This document shows, in pieces, positions 1 to 11,503 of a stretch of 64,000 nucleotides of DNA. The stretch is from Staphylotrichum longicolle. Lineage: Eukaryota; Ascomycota; Sordariomycetes; Sordariales; Chaetomiaceae. The stretch is taken from contig JAHCVI010000004.1 of assembly GCA_019096155.1 (NCBI GenBank), positions 1,364,001 to 1,428,000 of the forward strand, written 5' to 3'. Positions within the stretch are counted from its first letter, which is position 1. Each line of letters opens with the position of its first letter. A program made the position numbers and the translations under genes. A model generated the notes under the pieces. It saw only the letters and a program-made list of their open reading frames with translations, searched no databases and was not told the origin of the DNA.

Positions 1-952
1 CGGGGTTTGGTGGGAAATGAGGGGTATGTAGGAGAGCGCTCGTGACTGATTCCACCACCTCGGGAAGACTTGTCCGTCAGCTTCGCATAACACCCATCGT
101 CGACCCGGACAGCTTGGAGGATGCCGAGGTGAGGAAGGGGCAGGGTCTTGGTCGTGCACTGTTGGTCGAAGCAGTTTCCGCAGTTTCGACAGTGGTGTTT
201 TCTGTTGGTAAACGTGAAGGGAGTTCTGCATCGCATACAAACATCGGAGTCGACCCATTCGGGAGGCTGGAAACCGTCAGCGTCTGCACCTCCTCAGCCG
301 GGCCAGATAAAACATACCGCGCTGCTGTCGAGCATGCTGCTGGCAACGGTCACACGGGGCGGGAACTGGAAGCCCTCCCGCTGCAGCGTCTTGTATACCT
401 CCCCAATATATCCGAGTTCGTAGCGGCCTTCGGCGGCGGTGGCCCAGGACTGGATAAGCTCGAGGATCTTGGAGCGCACTTCGGCGTTCACTGTACCGGG
501 GCCGACTGCCTTGAGGAGAGACACCAGACTCTCCATAAACTCTCGGGAGGCGATCTCGGTGAGAAAGTGGGCGCCGCCATTCTTGACGCAAGTGTCGGTA
601 AGCTAAGCAAAGTTAGTCACCAAGCTCATGAGGTCCAGGCGCGGGCGGAGGCGCGGGACCAAGCCTTACGTTGAGTGCACTGAGCTGGGTATTCGGGTTC
701 TTGTTGTTGATGCGCTTTTTGAGCGAGCGCATGGCCTCCTTGGGCTGCACTGTCTTGGATCTGATGATGTCGGAGATCTCGAGGTTGAGGGCGATATCTT
801 CACTGTGGGTGGCGCATGTCAGCCATCAATCTTGTCGCTCTGTCGCAATGCCGCGGTGGGGGTTTTGGGCGATCGTACAGGCTGCTGCTTGTGGCCTTGT
901 CAATCTGCTCATCCAGGGCAGTGTTGGCCCCGGACGACCACCACCCCATCAT
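1..952 (-). CDS. vps27: Vps27 (ESCRT-0 subunit), 3' part beyond the window
   Basis: Vps27 (Hrs in animals) binds endosomal PI3P and ubiquitinated cargo and starts multivesicular-body sorting. Exons read on the minus strand as 952-879, 802-670, 602-318 and 266-1; introns 878-803, 669-603 and 317-267 all have GT..AG ends and keep the frame. The first 252 residues are visible. A VHS domain (about 8-150) carries the runs LEISDIIRSKTVQPKEAMRS, LTDTCVKNGG and FLTEIASREF. A FYVE finger (about 166-225) carries WVDSDVCMRC, the PI3P-binding RKHHCRNCG motif and RVDDGCY. The start is the first ATG of MMGWWSSG, the usual fungal beginning. The ubiquitin-interacting motifs and clathrin box would lie outside the window. 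It is divergent from the deubiquitinase gene at 2818. The identification is firm; exact exon borders are inferred. Confidence 0.93.
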
Positions 953-2817
953 CTTGAAAGGATGGTTTGGGAACTCGTAGCGTTGGTTGCTGTCGATGGC
1001 AGGATGAGGGATGAAGGCGAGGGGCGGGAATGCGCGGGGTGAGCTTGTCGGGTTCTTTGGTCGTTTGTCAGCGTTGCGGAATCAATTATCTTGTCGGCAG
1101 AAGCAGTTCCCGGCCGCAGGAGGAAGCGCGTGTTTGTCGACGGGTTGCGCTGCAGGTGTTCGCGATGGAGGAAGGTTGGGAGTTCTGATGCAGCTGCCTG
1201 CCGTTGGTTACGTATGGGGCCGCCTCGCTCGGGCGGGAGCCGCCAAGCGATAGAGCGGTACCCCCTGTAACCTGTTTCCAGGCTTGTGTTGGGCTCCCAT
1301 CGGGGACCCACATTGGAAGCTGTGGCTTGCTCTTTGGACCAACCAATGATGGTCTGTGTTGTCGGACTGCCAGTACACCAACACTAACCCACCGACACTG
1401 CTGACCATTTGATTCTTACAGACCATGAACACAACTCCGCGGTGCCCGGCCGCGGGAAAGGGCCCGAATCGGCAACACACGTGAAAACTGGAGGCGCCGT
1501 AGACGTCCTCGTATTCCACGCGAACGCATCCGGATATCAAGGGCATCCTAGCTTTATAACTCACATGCCCAGGTCCCGTTGGCCGTCGGGGGCACAATGG
1601 TCGTCGCCGCCGGTCTGCTCCTGAACTCTCAGCCCCGCCCTTCACTTCTTCTACCTCCCCCTTCAGTCCCGCTGCCTCCTATGCAAGAGCCGGCGGCGGT
1701 GTTGACGGAGAGGGTGGTGAGTGTGGCGCACTGGCCGTTTGCAGTGGTTCTAGCAGGTGTTGTGAATCTCAATTTGTTTCTTACATTCAGATGTGTCTCA
1801 AGGTAAAGGAGGAGAGGGGAGATGCCAGGGCTGGTGCTGCTCAAGATCGTGCAGTGGGTCTATTGTCTGCTGCGTTGTTTGCGGTAGAATGGGGCTTTGG
1901 CGTGCCAGGAGAGGCGTCGGGCAAGTTCGCGAAGTGGGAAATGACTTCAATGCTGATGCGCCGGCTGCAGCTGTTTTGAACCTTGACAATACTTTGTTCT
2001 TGGTCAAGGATGACGGCAGGAGCAGATGAGAAAAACAAGTACAGTATCGATATCTAATTGTCTTTGTTGTGCTCTGTTGGAAAATCGGGAACTAGATTCA
2101 TAGGAGTTGTAGGCTTCTGAGTGCTTGTTAAACACAGTGAAAAAATGGATCTTGAGCAACCGAAGGAGCTGTTATCGTGCTCGAGTCGAGGCAACGAATC
2201 CAGGACTTCTCTGGAGTACAGTGGACTGTGTAAGGTATGTAAGACAGAGACGAGAGACCAAAGTTCCAGGTTGTGGAGCCTCAGAAGCCGCCAAGGCACC
2301 GCAACTGAGCCACTGCCAAGGCCAGCAACGTCCCTGACCGAGGGGCGATGGCATGGGTCAGCGGCATTCGTCATCCCAGTCCCCAAGGTACCCTGTTCGC
2401 TCCCCAGACACCCCACATGACAGCTTAACAGCAGACCGATCAACTTTGGCAGGCCGAGTATCGTGGAAACAAACGAGGTTCTCCGTACCAGAGAACCAAC
2501 CAAGAACCTGTTTGCGGTTGGTTCTGTGCGCTTTGAACGGCATACTCGACCTGCGAGCACCTCGATTTCCGCTTCGACTTCGCAGCGCCTGACGCATCGC
2601 CCCCCACCTCGAGACCCTCCACATCCACCCACAACCGACAACCGACAAGCCGCATCGACTACCCAGAGCGCACAGCTTCGCACCATGACCCCGTTATAGT
2701 CGAGACACTCGATCTGTTCTGCCTGCCCAGTTCCGCTGCTTTCAACAGTGAACAGTGCTGCGCCGGGACATCGCACTCCACTGCCGGCGGGGGACAGCGA
2801 CCACTCCGAGCCACGCG
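953..2817. promoter_or_regulatory. Shared divergent intergenic region between vps27 and the deubiquitinase gene
   Basis: About 1.9 kb between two divergent start codons. No reading frame here resembles a known protein; the longest open frames are mirror frames with odd composition. The stretch just upstream of 2818 is C/A-rich (about 2590-2700), as is common for fungal 5' leaders. It must hold both promoters and leaders, but I see no defined operator. Confidence 0.5.
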
Positions 2818-5800
2818 ATGCCCGGCTCGACTGCCCTGCTGGGCCATGCAGGCTCTACAGCTGGTGGGGGAATAGGCGGGCGGCCAGATGGTGCAAAGGG
2901 AGGAAAGCGGCCCCTGCCGCACATTGAAGACATCACATCCGTCACAGTCGATATTGACGCCTACGCCCCCGTAGAGAAGATCCTCCAGATGGCCGAGACA
3001 TGTCTACGGCAGGCCGAATCGTCCAGGACCTTTGGGAGGCCCGATCTTGCCCTCAAAGACTATATACGAACCAACATCATACTCCTCGACACCATCAAGA
3101 AGAATAAGGGATGGGTGTCGCTGCAGCGCGACAACAGGGCGCAGTTCGAGCGCTACCAGCGGCTTCTGCGCCAGGTCCTAGCCGCACACGGCGAATTTGA
3201 GGCCATCAAGGCGCAGATTAAGGCCGACAACGCCAGGACAGGTGTCCAGCCTACAATCGGCCGACCAACATCAGCCGGAAAGGCGGCGGTGAACGGCCAG
3301 GACACGGGGGCCGTCGTGAATGGTGCCCCGAAAGAGAATGGCGCTTCGCCCCTTCCTGCGTCCCATGCATCAAGAAGCAGGCCGGCCGTCCACCCGAAAC
3401 CTCAAAATCTCCACGGAAATGCTATACGGCCCGGCACAGCGCTCACTACGGCCAAGGGCCAAGACCTTCTCCAGCGCTTTGCGAACCTGCGGACGACCAC
3501 GACCAACTCTGCACAGGACTCACGCATCCACACGCAAGCGCCATTGTCACCCAAGTTCCCAGCAGGCCCGAAGTCTTTGGGCGCACCAACTCCAAGTGCA
3601 TCCATACATGGGGCCATCACCGATTTGCCCAGGATGCCCGACGCCATCTACAACCCACCAAGAGGAACGATCTCTAGCGAGACAGCCGCCCTGCCTTCGA
3701 GTGCTCCTCGTGCCATGTTCACCAGGACAAACTCGGCAGCATCGCTGAGTACCGTCAGAAACCCCAAGCAACAGCCTCCTGTCGGACCCGCTGCACCCCC
3801 GAGCGCTCCAGCGAACCAAACCAGAAAGCTGTCAATCCCGGATGGTGACACAATATCTGTTGAGGATTTGCTTCGGCTCATGAAGGCCGGTGCCAAGGAC
3901 CTTTCCATTCTGCTCATTGATATCAGAAGCCGTGAGGAATTCGATGACGGGCACATCATGTCACAGGCCACGATCTGTCTTGAACCTGAGGTGCTCTCGA
4001 GAGGCCATATCTCGGCAAATCAGATTGCGGATAGCATGGTTCTGGCGCCGGCCACAGAGCAACTGCTCTTTGAGAAGAGGCACGAGTTTGATTTGGTCGT
4101 ATTTTACGACCAGGATTCCCAGTACGTGGCGGATAAACCACAAACCCCTGAAGCGAAGGCGGTATCTGGGCTCTTCAATGCCCTAAGCCAGTATGACTTT
4201 ATAGGCCCAGTAGAGCCCAGGTCTCGGCCGAAACTGCTCCGCGGCGGCCTGGATGCCTGGACAAGCTTGGTGGGCAACGCGAGCCTCCAGCTATCCTCAA
4301 CGACGACCTCCAAGAGACATCCAACAACGCCCATGGCGCGGTCCTTCCTGAATCCCCGCCAAAAGTACGTGACTCGACCGATCCAAGATCCGGCAGAGGC
4401 CAAGCGGTGGGAAGATACCATCGCCGATGCGGGGGGCATATCACCCATCAGGACAACCGAAGATTTCCTCCGCCGTTTCCCTCCAATCTCTGAACACCAA
4501 GAGTCAATGGTCTCCCCCTTGAGCCCCCCAACAAGCCGACCTCAAAGCCCCTTCCAATACCGCCTGTCGCACGAAGAGAACCTCTACACTTCTCTCCCCT
4601 CACCACCCGCCCGTCCACCCCCGGCGCTTCCACGAAGGAGCTACAGCGGACTCGCCGAAGCTGAGGACAGCTCTCTAGCCCTGGCCAAAAAGACCTCAGC
4701 TCAGGTTGTGGACACAGTCCGGAAACACCGAACGGGGCTGCAAAACCCCGGCGTCTTCTGCTTTGCGAACAGTTCCTTGCAGGCCATGTTCGCCACGCCA
4801 GGCTTTGCGCGTGAGGTGTGGTCGGGGACCTGGAAGGACACCTACAAGGTGCCCATGAAACCGGATGAGCATCTCGAGAATCCCCAGCTCCTCATCAAAT
4901 GCCTGGCCAATCTGTTCCACTGGCTCAACCAAGGGTCATTCAAATCGCTCGCGGCCAAGACCTTCATGGTTCGTCTCACCCTAACACTTGCGATGGCGTT
5001 GCTAACGTGCCACAGGAATACATCCATTTTATTCACTCCAAAGGTGTTGACGGCAGGAAGAAGCCGGATTGCGACATCTTTGGCGGTTGCTCCCAGCAAG
5101 ATGCTCAGGAGTTTTACTCTTTCATCATGGACAACATCCACGACGAAACCAACATCCGCCGCAACAGGAAACCCCCCAAGGAAGAAAAGCCGTACACACC
5201 CAAGGACGGCACCATCATCCAAAACGCCATCGACTACTGGCGCGACTACTCCAAAGCGAGCGCCTCGCTCGTCGACAAGTACTTCCGCGGCCTCGACGTC
5301 TTCATCTCGCGCTGCCACAACCCGGCCTGCCGGCAAGAAATCCGCCTCTTCCAACCCTGCGACGTTTGGATCCTCAACCTGGCCGGCATGGGCGACCCGA
5401 CCGACCTCGACTCCCTCCTCGCCAACCACCAGACCTCCGAACACTTCCCCGACCTCGTCTGCGAGACGTGCAACAAACCCGGGCGCACGCGCAAGGCCAA
5501 GTTCGCCCGTCTGCCGGACCGCCTCGCCTTCTGCCTGAACCGCTTCAACAGCACCGGCGGCGGCAGCCGCCTCATGTCATCGGGCAAAATCCACAGCAAG
5601 GTCCGCTTCCCGATCCGCGACCTCGACCTGACGCGCTACTGCGCCGAGCCCGACCCGGACATGGCCACGACCGAGGACCGGCACTTTGCGGGGCGGATGC
5701 GGTATGACTGCTACGCGGTCACGGTGCATGTCGGGCAGGGGATCAACGGCGGGCATTACTACAGCTATGTGCAGGACGAGACGTCCAAGGACCCGACGGA

Positions 5801-5936
5801 CTGGTTCAGGTGCAATGACGATTTGGTGGACCGGGTCAAGATCGGGAGTGGCGCGGCGGGGGACATGACGGAGACGATGTACCAGAATGGAAACACGTCG
5901 GCGTATATGGTGTATTACCGGCGACGGGGCACGTAA
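2818..5936 (+). CDS. doa4: Ubiquitin carboxyl-terminal hydrolase, Doa4/USP8 type (USP8-dimer-like, rhodanese and USP domains)
   Basis: Predicted to be a cysteine protease removing ubiquitin from endosomal cargo. Exons 2818-4968 and 5016-5936 flank a 47-bp intron with a GCTAAC branch site; the product is 1023 residues. An N-terminal helical region (about 38-150, like USP8-dimer/MIT) is followed by a Ser/Pro/Ala-rich linker. A rhodanese-like domain (about 342-485) contains ILLIDIRSREEFDDGHI and ends in RGGLDAW. The USP core runs from about 640 to 1020. The Cys box has Cys648 in GLQNPGVFCFANSSLQ, the QQDAQEF motif follows, Cys pairs suggest a zinc ribbon, and the His box GGHYYSYV contains His964. 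ATG 2818 is the first ATG in the long frame; the upstream extension has no ATG. The Cys box departs from the usual GNTCYxNS, but the catalytic Cys and the GLxN oxyanion Asn remain. Confidence 0.92.
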
Positions 5937-6627
5937 TTTCGGGAAGGTAGCAGGAGGAGATGGGCTATTGTTTTGGATAGACGGTGAGAGAGACAGACGG
6001 AGGGACAAGATAGTGACAGTATATACAGGAGGGAGCAGTCAACGAGCGTGATGCCGGGAACGGGGGTTGGCGGGTTAGCGGGTTATTACAGGAGCACACG
6101 GCAAGCATGGCGCCCAGGACAAGTGGGAGGATGCGCTGCTTTCATTCGAGATACCAATACATCGATCAACATCGTCACATCATTACTTCGTCAAGCCAGA
6201 ACAAGACATGAGCGAAATCCACCCTAAACCAACGCATGTGGGAATAATACAAGCAAAACTGGCTGCAAGATGCCCAGGCCGTCAACGCCGCAGCTGAAAG
6301 ACCACCCATGCCACAAAAACTCCTGCCCATGCATCCAACCTTAGCTAAGTCACAAGACAACCCAGTCCCACAGACAACCACCCACGACGAGCCACCTAAC
6401 GTAAACCACCCATGACGAGCCACCCACGACAAGGCCTCCTTGCGTTCGAGCCACCCCCAGACGAGCCACCCCGACGAGCCACCCCAGACGAGCCACCCCA
6501 GACGAGCCACTCCAGACGAGCCACCCCAGACGAGCCCACCCCGAGCGAACATCCCACGGTCAGGCGAGGGACATCACAAGAGCAGACCCGGAGAAAAAGT
6601 GAACAGGAAACCCCCTCATGACGGCCT
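5937..6627. other. Convergent intergenic region between the deubiquitinase and acyl-CoA synthetase genes
   Basis: About 690 bp between two stop codons of converging genes; it should hold both 3' ends. Apart from the tandem repeat near 6460-6542 I see no gene. Open frames over the repeat (for example runs of DEPPQTSH) are products of its sequence, not credible proteins. Confidence 0.6.
6460..6542. repeat. 14-bp minisatellite (GACGAGCCACCCCA), about six copies
   Basis: The unit GACGAGCCACCCCA repeats about six times with small changes, including one CACTCCA copy. Degenerate GACGAGCCACC copies start upstream near 6386. It lies about 85-170 bp beyond the stop codon of the acyl-CoA synthetase, so it may fall in that 3' UTR. 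Confidence 0.85.
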
Positions 6628-8808
6628 TTACTTGCCGTCCAGGCAGTCCTTGATCTCCTTGGCGTACTTTTCCCGGATCGCCTTGCGATTGACCTTTTGC
6701 GTCGCCGTCACAAGACCCTGTGTGCGTCAAACCCCAGTCAGCAAAGACAGATTTCATACCACCTAACAAAAAAAGAAAAGGGGGGAGGAAGGGGGAAGGC
6801 TTACATTCGCGGGCGTCCACTCCTCGTCGACCAGCACCACCCCAGCGACGGTCTCCATCCCGCTGAGCCCCTCCTTGCGCGCCACGTCCTGCAGGGCCTT
6901 GAGCACGGCACCGCGCACGCGCTTGTCGGCGTGCATGTCGTGCTCGGCGACGCCGAGCTCGCCGGCCTTTTTGGCGAGGGCCTTCTCGTTGGGCACGACC
7001 AGGGCGATGGGCGGGGGCGCGCCGGCGTCGCCGTGCACCATGATGTTGTGCACGGCATCGGCGCCGCGGTAGATCGCCTCGAGCTTCTCCAGGGCGATGT
7101 ACTCGCCGCCCTGGAGCTTGACGAGGTTCTTGACGCGGTCGATGACGGCGAGGTGGCCGTCGGCGTCGAACTCGCCAATGTCGCCCGTGCGGAACCAGCC
7201 GTCCGCCGTCACCGCCTTGGCCGTCTCCTCCGGGTTCTCAAAGTACTCGCGGAGGACGGGCGCGCCGCGGATGAGGATCTCCCCTTGCGGCGGGGACGAG
7301 TCGGTCGAGTAGTCGAGCTCGGGCAGGGAGACGAGCTTGACCTCGACGGCGGCGGGGACGGGGCCGATGGCCGGGCCGGGGGTCCACTGCAGGGGGCAGC
7401 CGAGGGCGCCGTTGCCGCACGTCTCTGTGAGGCCGTACCCGTTGAGCATCGGGGCCACGACCATCGACATGAAGTGCAGCGTCGGGGTGGCGATGCCGCT
7501 CGCGCCGTTGACGATGAAGCGCAGGCGGCCCCCGGTGCTGGCGCGGACCTTGGCGAAGACGAAGTCGAGGAGGGAGGCGGCGCCCGTCAGGCCGTGGCGG
7601 ACGAGGAAGGACTTGACGGCCAGGGCGGACCAGAAGGCGGTGCGCGGGACGACCCCCGCGGCGTTGGCCTTGCCCTCGACGCTCTTCTTGACCGTCTCCC
7701 AGATCTGGGGCACGCCGACCATGATGGTCGGGGCAAAGGCGCGCATGTCGCCGTGGCAGTTGCGCATGCTGGTGTCGGCGAGGGTGCGCGGGGAGCCGTA
7801 GCCGAGGGTGGCTCCGACGAAGACGACGAGGTTCTCGAGCACCAGCTCGAAGATGTGGGCCAGGGGGAGGTATGCGAGCACGTACTCGCGGTGGCTCACG
7901 GCCTCCTCCATGACCGTGTACAGGCCCGCCACGGCGGCGACGAAGCCCGCGTGGGTGACGGGGACGCCCTTGGGGGGCCCTGTACTGCCCGAGGTGTACA
8001 TGATGCAGTACGTGTCCTCGGGCTTCGGCTCGACTGGTGCTGCCGGGTTCGCCTCGCCCAGGGCGCGGAGCTCGCCAAAGGACAGGACGGTGAGCTCCGG
8101 GTGGGACGACTTGAAGGCGGCGATCTCGTCGTCGGGGATGGGCAGGTGGGATTCCTCGTTGTAGACGAGGAAGCGCACCGAGGTGGCCTTCTCGAGCGGC
8201 TTCTTGACCGTCTTGAGAAGGTGGGGGTCCACAAACATGGCGTTGGCCTTGCTCTGGACCAGGGAGTGCTCGACGCCGCTCTCGCCAAGGGTGTCGTAAG
8301 CGGTGACGATGGTCATGGCCTGCGAGGAGCAGGCGTGGGCCATGGTCAGCCACTGCGGGGTGGTGGTTGCAAAGATGTGCAACCGGTCCCTTGGCGAGAG
8401 CCCCAGCTTGCGGAGGCCGGCGGCGACGGACAAGACCTGGACGAAGTACTCTCCGTACGTCAAGTACGTGTAGTCGGAGAGCTCGTAGTACGTCCATTCT
8501 TTGTCGACCTCGGTGGTCTTGCCGTCGACGACCTTGGAGACCTTCTTCTTCTCCTTGTGGGTGTGGAGAAGCTTCCGGCTGCCGACCGCGGGCTCGCTGG
8601 CGTAGCGGTCGGCACTGCGGCGGAGGAGGTCAAAGGTGGTGTTGACCCCCTCGGCTGGCCGCTCCACGAGTCCGTGCTGGGCCTTGGGGTGGCGGCGGGG
8701 GATGGTTTCGCCCGCCACGGGGGTACAGCCTGGCGCCTCAACCGTGTAGGGCGGTTGCTGCGCCTTGCGGAGCGGCGTCGGCGCCAGACTGTAGGTGTAG
8801 GTGGTCAT
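6628..8808 (-). CDS. faa1: Long-chain fatty-acid-CoA ligase (Faa1/Faa4 type)
   Basis: Activates long-chain fatty acids to acyl-CoA through an acyl-adenylate, using ATP and CoA. Exons 8808-6805 and 6717-6628 with intron 6804-6718 give 697 residues, normal for the family. Adenylate-forming signatures are clear: the P-loop YTSGSTGPPKG (from about 271), GYGLTETCG (about 457) and the fatty-acyl signature GDIG...DRVKNLVKLQGGEYI (about 541-575). The last exon supplies the C-terminal lysine region GLVTATQKVNRKAI. I chose the ATG of MTTYTYSLAPTP because fungal Faa proteins begin this way; the frame extends 39 codons upstream but looks like leader sequence. ER or peroxisome location is not decided: the terminus DGK is no peroxisomal SKL-type signal. 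The symbol assumes a Faa1-type orthologue. Confidence 0.93.
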
Positions 8809-10077
8809 CTTCGCGGTGGTTGCGGCGAAGTGACCAAGATCGGAAGAGGAAGGGGGGTTCGGGAAGAAGTGTTGTCGAGGTGAGCGATGATGGAATGCCC
8901 ACTCTCGATCGTCGATCAAGTTCAACTTTCTTAAAGATTTAAAGTTGAACGGCGGCGGGGTCTCTCTGATGGCAGCCTCGGCACTGCGACTCTGTGCGGT
9001 GCTGGCCGGCCTCGGTTGGCGTCGTTGGCACTTTGGCAGGTGAGACGGACAAGCGAAGGATCAAATGAGAAGAGAGTGCAGATTGATTTAGCTTCGCTCT
9101 TGGGATTGTCTCACTTGATTGCCAAGTGACGAGTCAGAGAAGATGGTTGTGTCGAGAAAAGGGACTCAAATGGACCGGGGGGTGCACTGGTATATATAGG
9201 TGAAAGGGGACACCACCCCGCTCGCTGTCGAGACATTGTCGCTTGGTGTTCGCTGCAAGCTTGGCCAAGGGATGACCTCAATGCTGTTCAACTGTCCCTA
9301 AAAAGCGGCCGATGACGACTCAACCGAAACAAGTCCAAAGCACACGCACCGACCCACCGCCTGCCGAGGAGCCCCACACCACCTGCCAAGCGAGCCAAGG
9401 TGACCCCGCTGGCTGTCAAATTGACCCCACAAGGCTGTCACCCTGCCTCAGCCAGCGCACCTCGGCTGCTCCACATTTTCCTCTTCTCCAAAGACGTGCC
9501 TCTGCAACCCACAATGACGCCAAGGAGAAAGCTTAAATGAGCTGGGAAATGGGGGAAGGCATGTCCGTCTCGCGTGGGATTGAGGCAGCATGTCGTTGAG
9601 ACTGTATCATTTCTGCGTTGGCAAGTCACCTCGCATGATGGAATGACAGAGTGTTTAACTGCAAAGCACCTCATGCCGACTTTACACAGAGAATCTGCAA
9701 AATACGATGTCATCAATCGACGCTGCGAAAGTCTCTTGGCGGCCGTTGAGACAGCAAGGCCCCAATCAGGTGCAATGCGTTCGGCACATTCGGGCCATTG
9801 TCCGCCCGGGGGCTGACAACAGTGCAGGGGGACTGACGACAGCCTCAACGTCAGCTTCAGTATGACAAAGCTAACTGCAGCCAAATGCGATTGACCTCAC
9901 ACCGCTTCACCACATGATCGGGCGCATTGGGATTTCTCATTTGTATGCTGGACTGACGCACCAATTTGAGCCGTTGCCATAAGATTAGACTGTTCCAGAC
10001 TCTCGGGTCAGGCACAAGCGGGAATCGACAGGCACAAACACACGCTAAGCATCGACAAGGGCTGGAAGCGGCAGATC
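8809..10077. promoter_or_regulatory. Divergent promoter region with CCTCGG motifs and a TATA-like box
   Basis: Separates the acyl-CoA synthetase (minus) from the Zn2Cys6 regulator (plus). CCTCGG occurs at 8976-8981, 9010-9015 and 9460-9465, with its reverse complement at 9364-9369. This is the core bound by FarA/FarB and CTF1-type fatty-acid regulators in Aspergillus and Fusarium. TATATATA lies at 9191-9198, about 380 bp upstream of the synthetase ATG. No coding region is visible. Binding is inferred from motif identity only. Confidence 0.5.
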
Positions 10078-11503
10078 ATGACGACAATAGAGGCTCATCC
10101 GGCCGACCCGCCGGACTCGCGGCCGTCTTCTGCCTCCGCAGTCCGCTCCGCAACCCCGTCTGCAACCCCGTCTGCAACCCCGTCTGCAACCCCGTCTGCG
10201 TCCGGCACCGAGCTGGCCATCAGCATCCGGCGGAGGCCCATCCCCCGCAAGGGCCACACAAAGTCCCGCCGTGGATGTTTCAACTGCAAGCGGAGGAAGG
10301 TCAAGTGCCAGGAGACGCGCCCGGAATGCGCCCACTGCACCCGCATCGGCCTGGTATGCGAGTATCCCGACACCCGCTCGCCGTCATCCGCCGCTCCTTC
10401 AGCCTCGCCCGAGTCATCCCTCGTCACCCTCTCCTCGCCATCGGCCGCACTCCAGTCGACCCCTACCTTGTTCACCAGCACGGATATGCGCTTCTTCCAC
10501 CATTTCCTCGTCACAGCATATCCTCCCCTCCCCATCCGCGGTGACGACATCTGGAGGAACGTGGCTCCTCTGTCCCACAGTGTTTGTTTCCTTTTCCTTC
10601 ATATCGCTTACAGTACGTTTTTGTAGATCTGACTAGGCCCGTTAGTATGATTTCCTCATGCACGCCATGTTGGGCCTGGGTGCGTCACACCTCAACATCT
10701 ACGGCGGCAACTACTCGTCTCATGCTCTCGCCCACCGCGTCAAGGCCATACAATCCTTGAACAAGGCGCTGTGCACGCCGCCCAAGTCTACTGCTGAGGG
10801 AGACGCCAGGTTCGCCGCCATGTTCGCCCTAGCCTTCCAGGCGTCGTGCATGCCCGAGGGCATGACCGAGTTCATGGCCATGGTCAAGGGGTGTCATGTC
10901 ATCGCCAGCACATCAATGCTGGCTTTCCACGACTCGCTCTTCTCTGCCTTTACCCAGCAAGGCTACGGCGACAGCGTGAGGAGGGTCATTGGGACAGCCC
11001 CGATCGAACTCGACCCGGACCAGGAAGCGCTGATTGAAGGCTTCCTCGAGTCTCTGCACGCTCTCGCCCCCCTTTGTACGAGTCCGCTGGAGGTCAAGTT
11101 TATGGCTTCGACGGAGCGCGTCGTGAATGTAGCGAGATTCTCGGCCGCTGAAGGTCAGTCGCTGCTGGGACACACCACTTCACATATCTGCCCCGACTAA
11201 CACTTGTTCCCAGCCTTTGCCCAGTTTGCCAGCCACTACGCCCTCATCAACCATGCAACAAAAGAAGAGTTCGCCCCGTTCATAGACCCACACCACTACC
11301 CAGCGCAGCTGCTCCTGATTCACTTCATCCTCATCGAGTTTGCCATCGGATATATCGCTCTCGGCGACTTTGGCCGCCGCTTCGCCTACCGCGAGAAGTC
11401 CTGCATCGCCTGGATGGAGCAGCTGGCCGCCGCGTTGCCCGACGAGTACAAGAAATACGCCGAGTGGCCCATGAACTACGTGAGGACCGAACTGGTTGGT
11501 TGA
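10078..11503 (+). CDS. Zn2Cys6 transcription factor with fungal regulatory middle region
   Basis: Likely a DNA-binding nuclear regulator. Exons 10078-10581, 10646-11153 and 11214-11503 give 433 residues. Intron 1 (10582-10645) uses a GTTTGT donor and is the choice that joins LSHS to YDFLMHAMLGLG without a stop; intron 2 (11154-11213) has a CTAAC branch site. The cluster CFNCKRRKVKC...CAHCTRIGLVCEYP (about 63-95) has CX2CX6CX6CX2CX6C spacing, preceded by a basic RRRPIPRKGHTKSRRG stretch. The rest is a helical region starting at DFLMHAMLGLGASHL, seen in Upc2-like and related C6 regulators. Its target cannot be told from sequence, and Upc2-like wording in databases would not prove a sterol role. 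A 12-bp repeat encodes (SATP)n near residue 25. Confidence 0.88.
10150..10197 (+). repeat. 12-bp in-frame coding repeat, four exact copies
   Basis: GCAACCCCGTCT occurs four times in tandem inside the first exon of the Zn2Cys6 gene and encodes repeated Ser-Ala-Thr-Pro. The unit is a multiple of three, so copy-number change would keep the frame. Confidence 0.95.

Noticed and set aside
2054..2776. A 240-codon minus-strand frame between vps27 and the deubiquitinase
   Set aside because: Cys/Arg/Ser-rich, no family motif, and it overlaps the expected promoter and leader of the deubiquitinase gene.
4842..5444. A 200-codon minus-strand frame
   Set aside because: Antisense to the USP domain exon; no motif.
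6697..8883. A 728-codon plus-strand open frame
   Set aside because: It is the mirror frame of the acyl-CoA synthetase, with Gly/Arg/Val/Asp-rich composition caused by GC-rich codon third positions.
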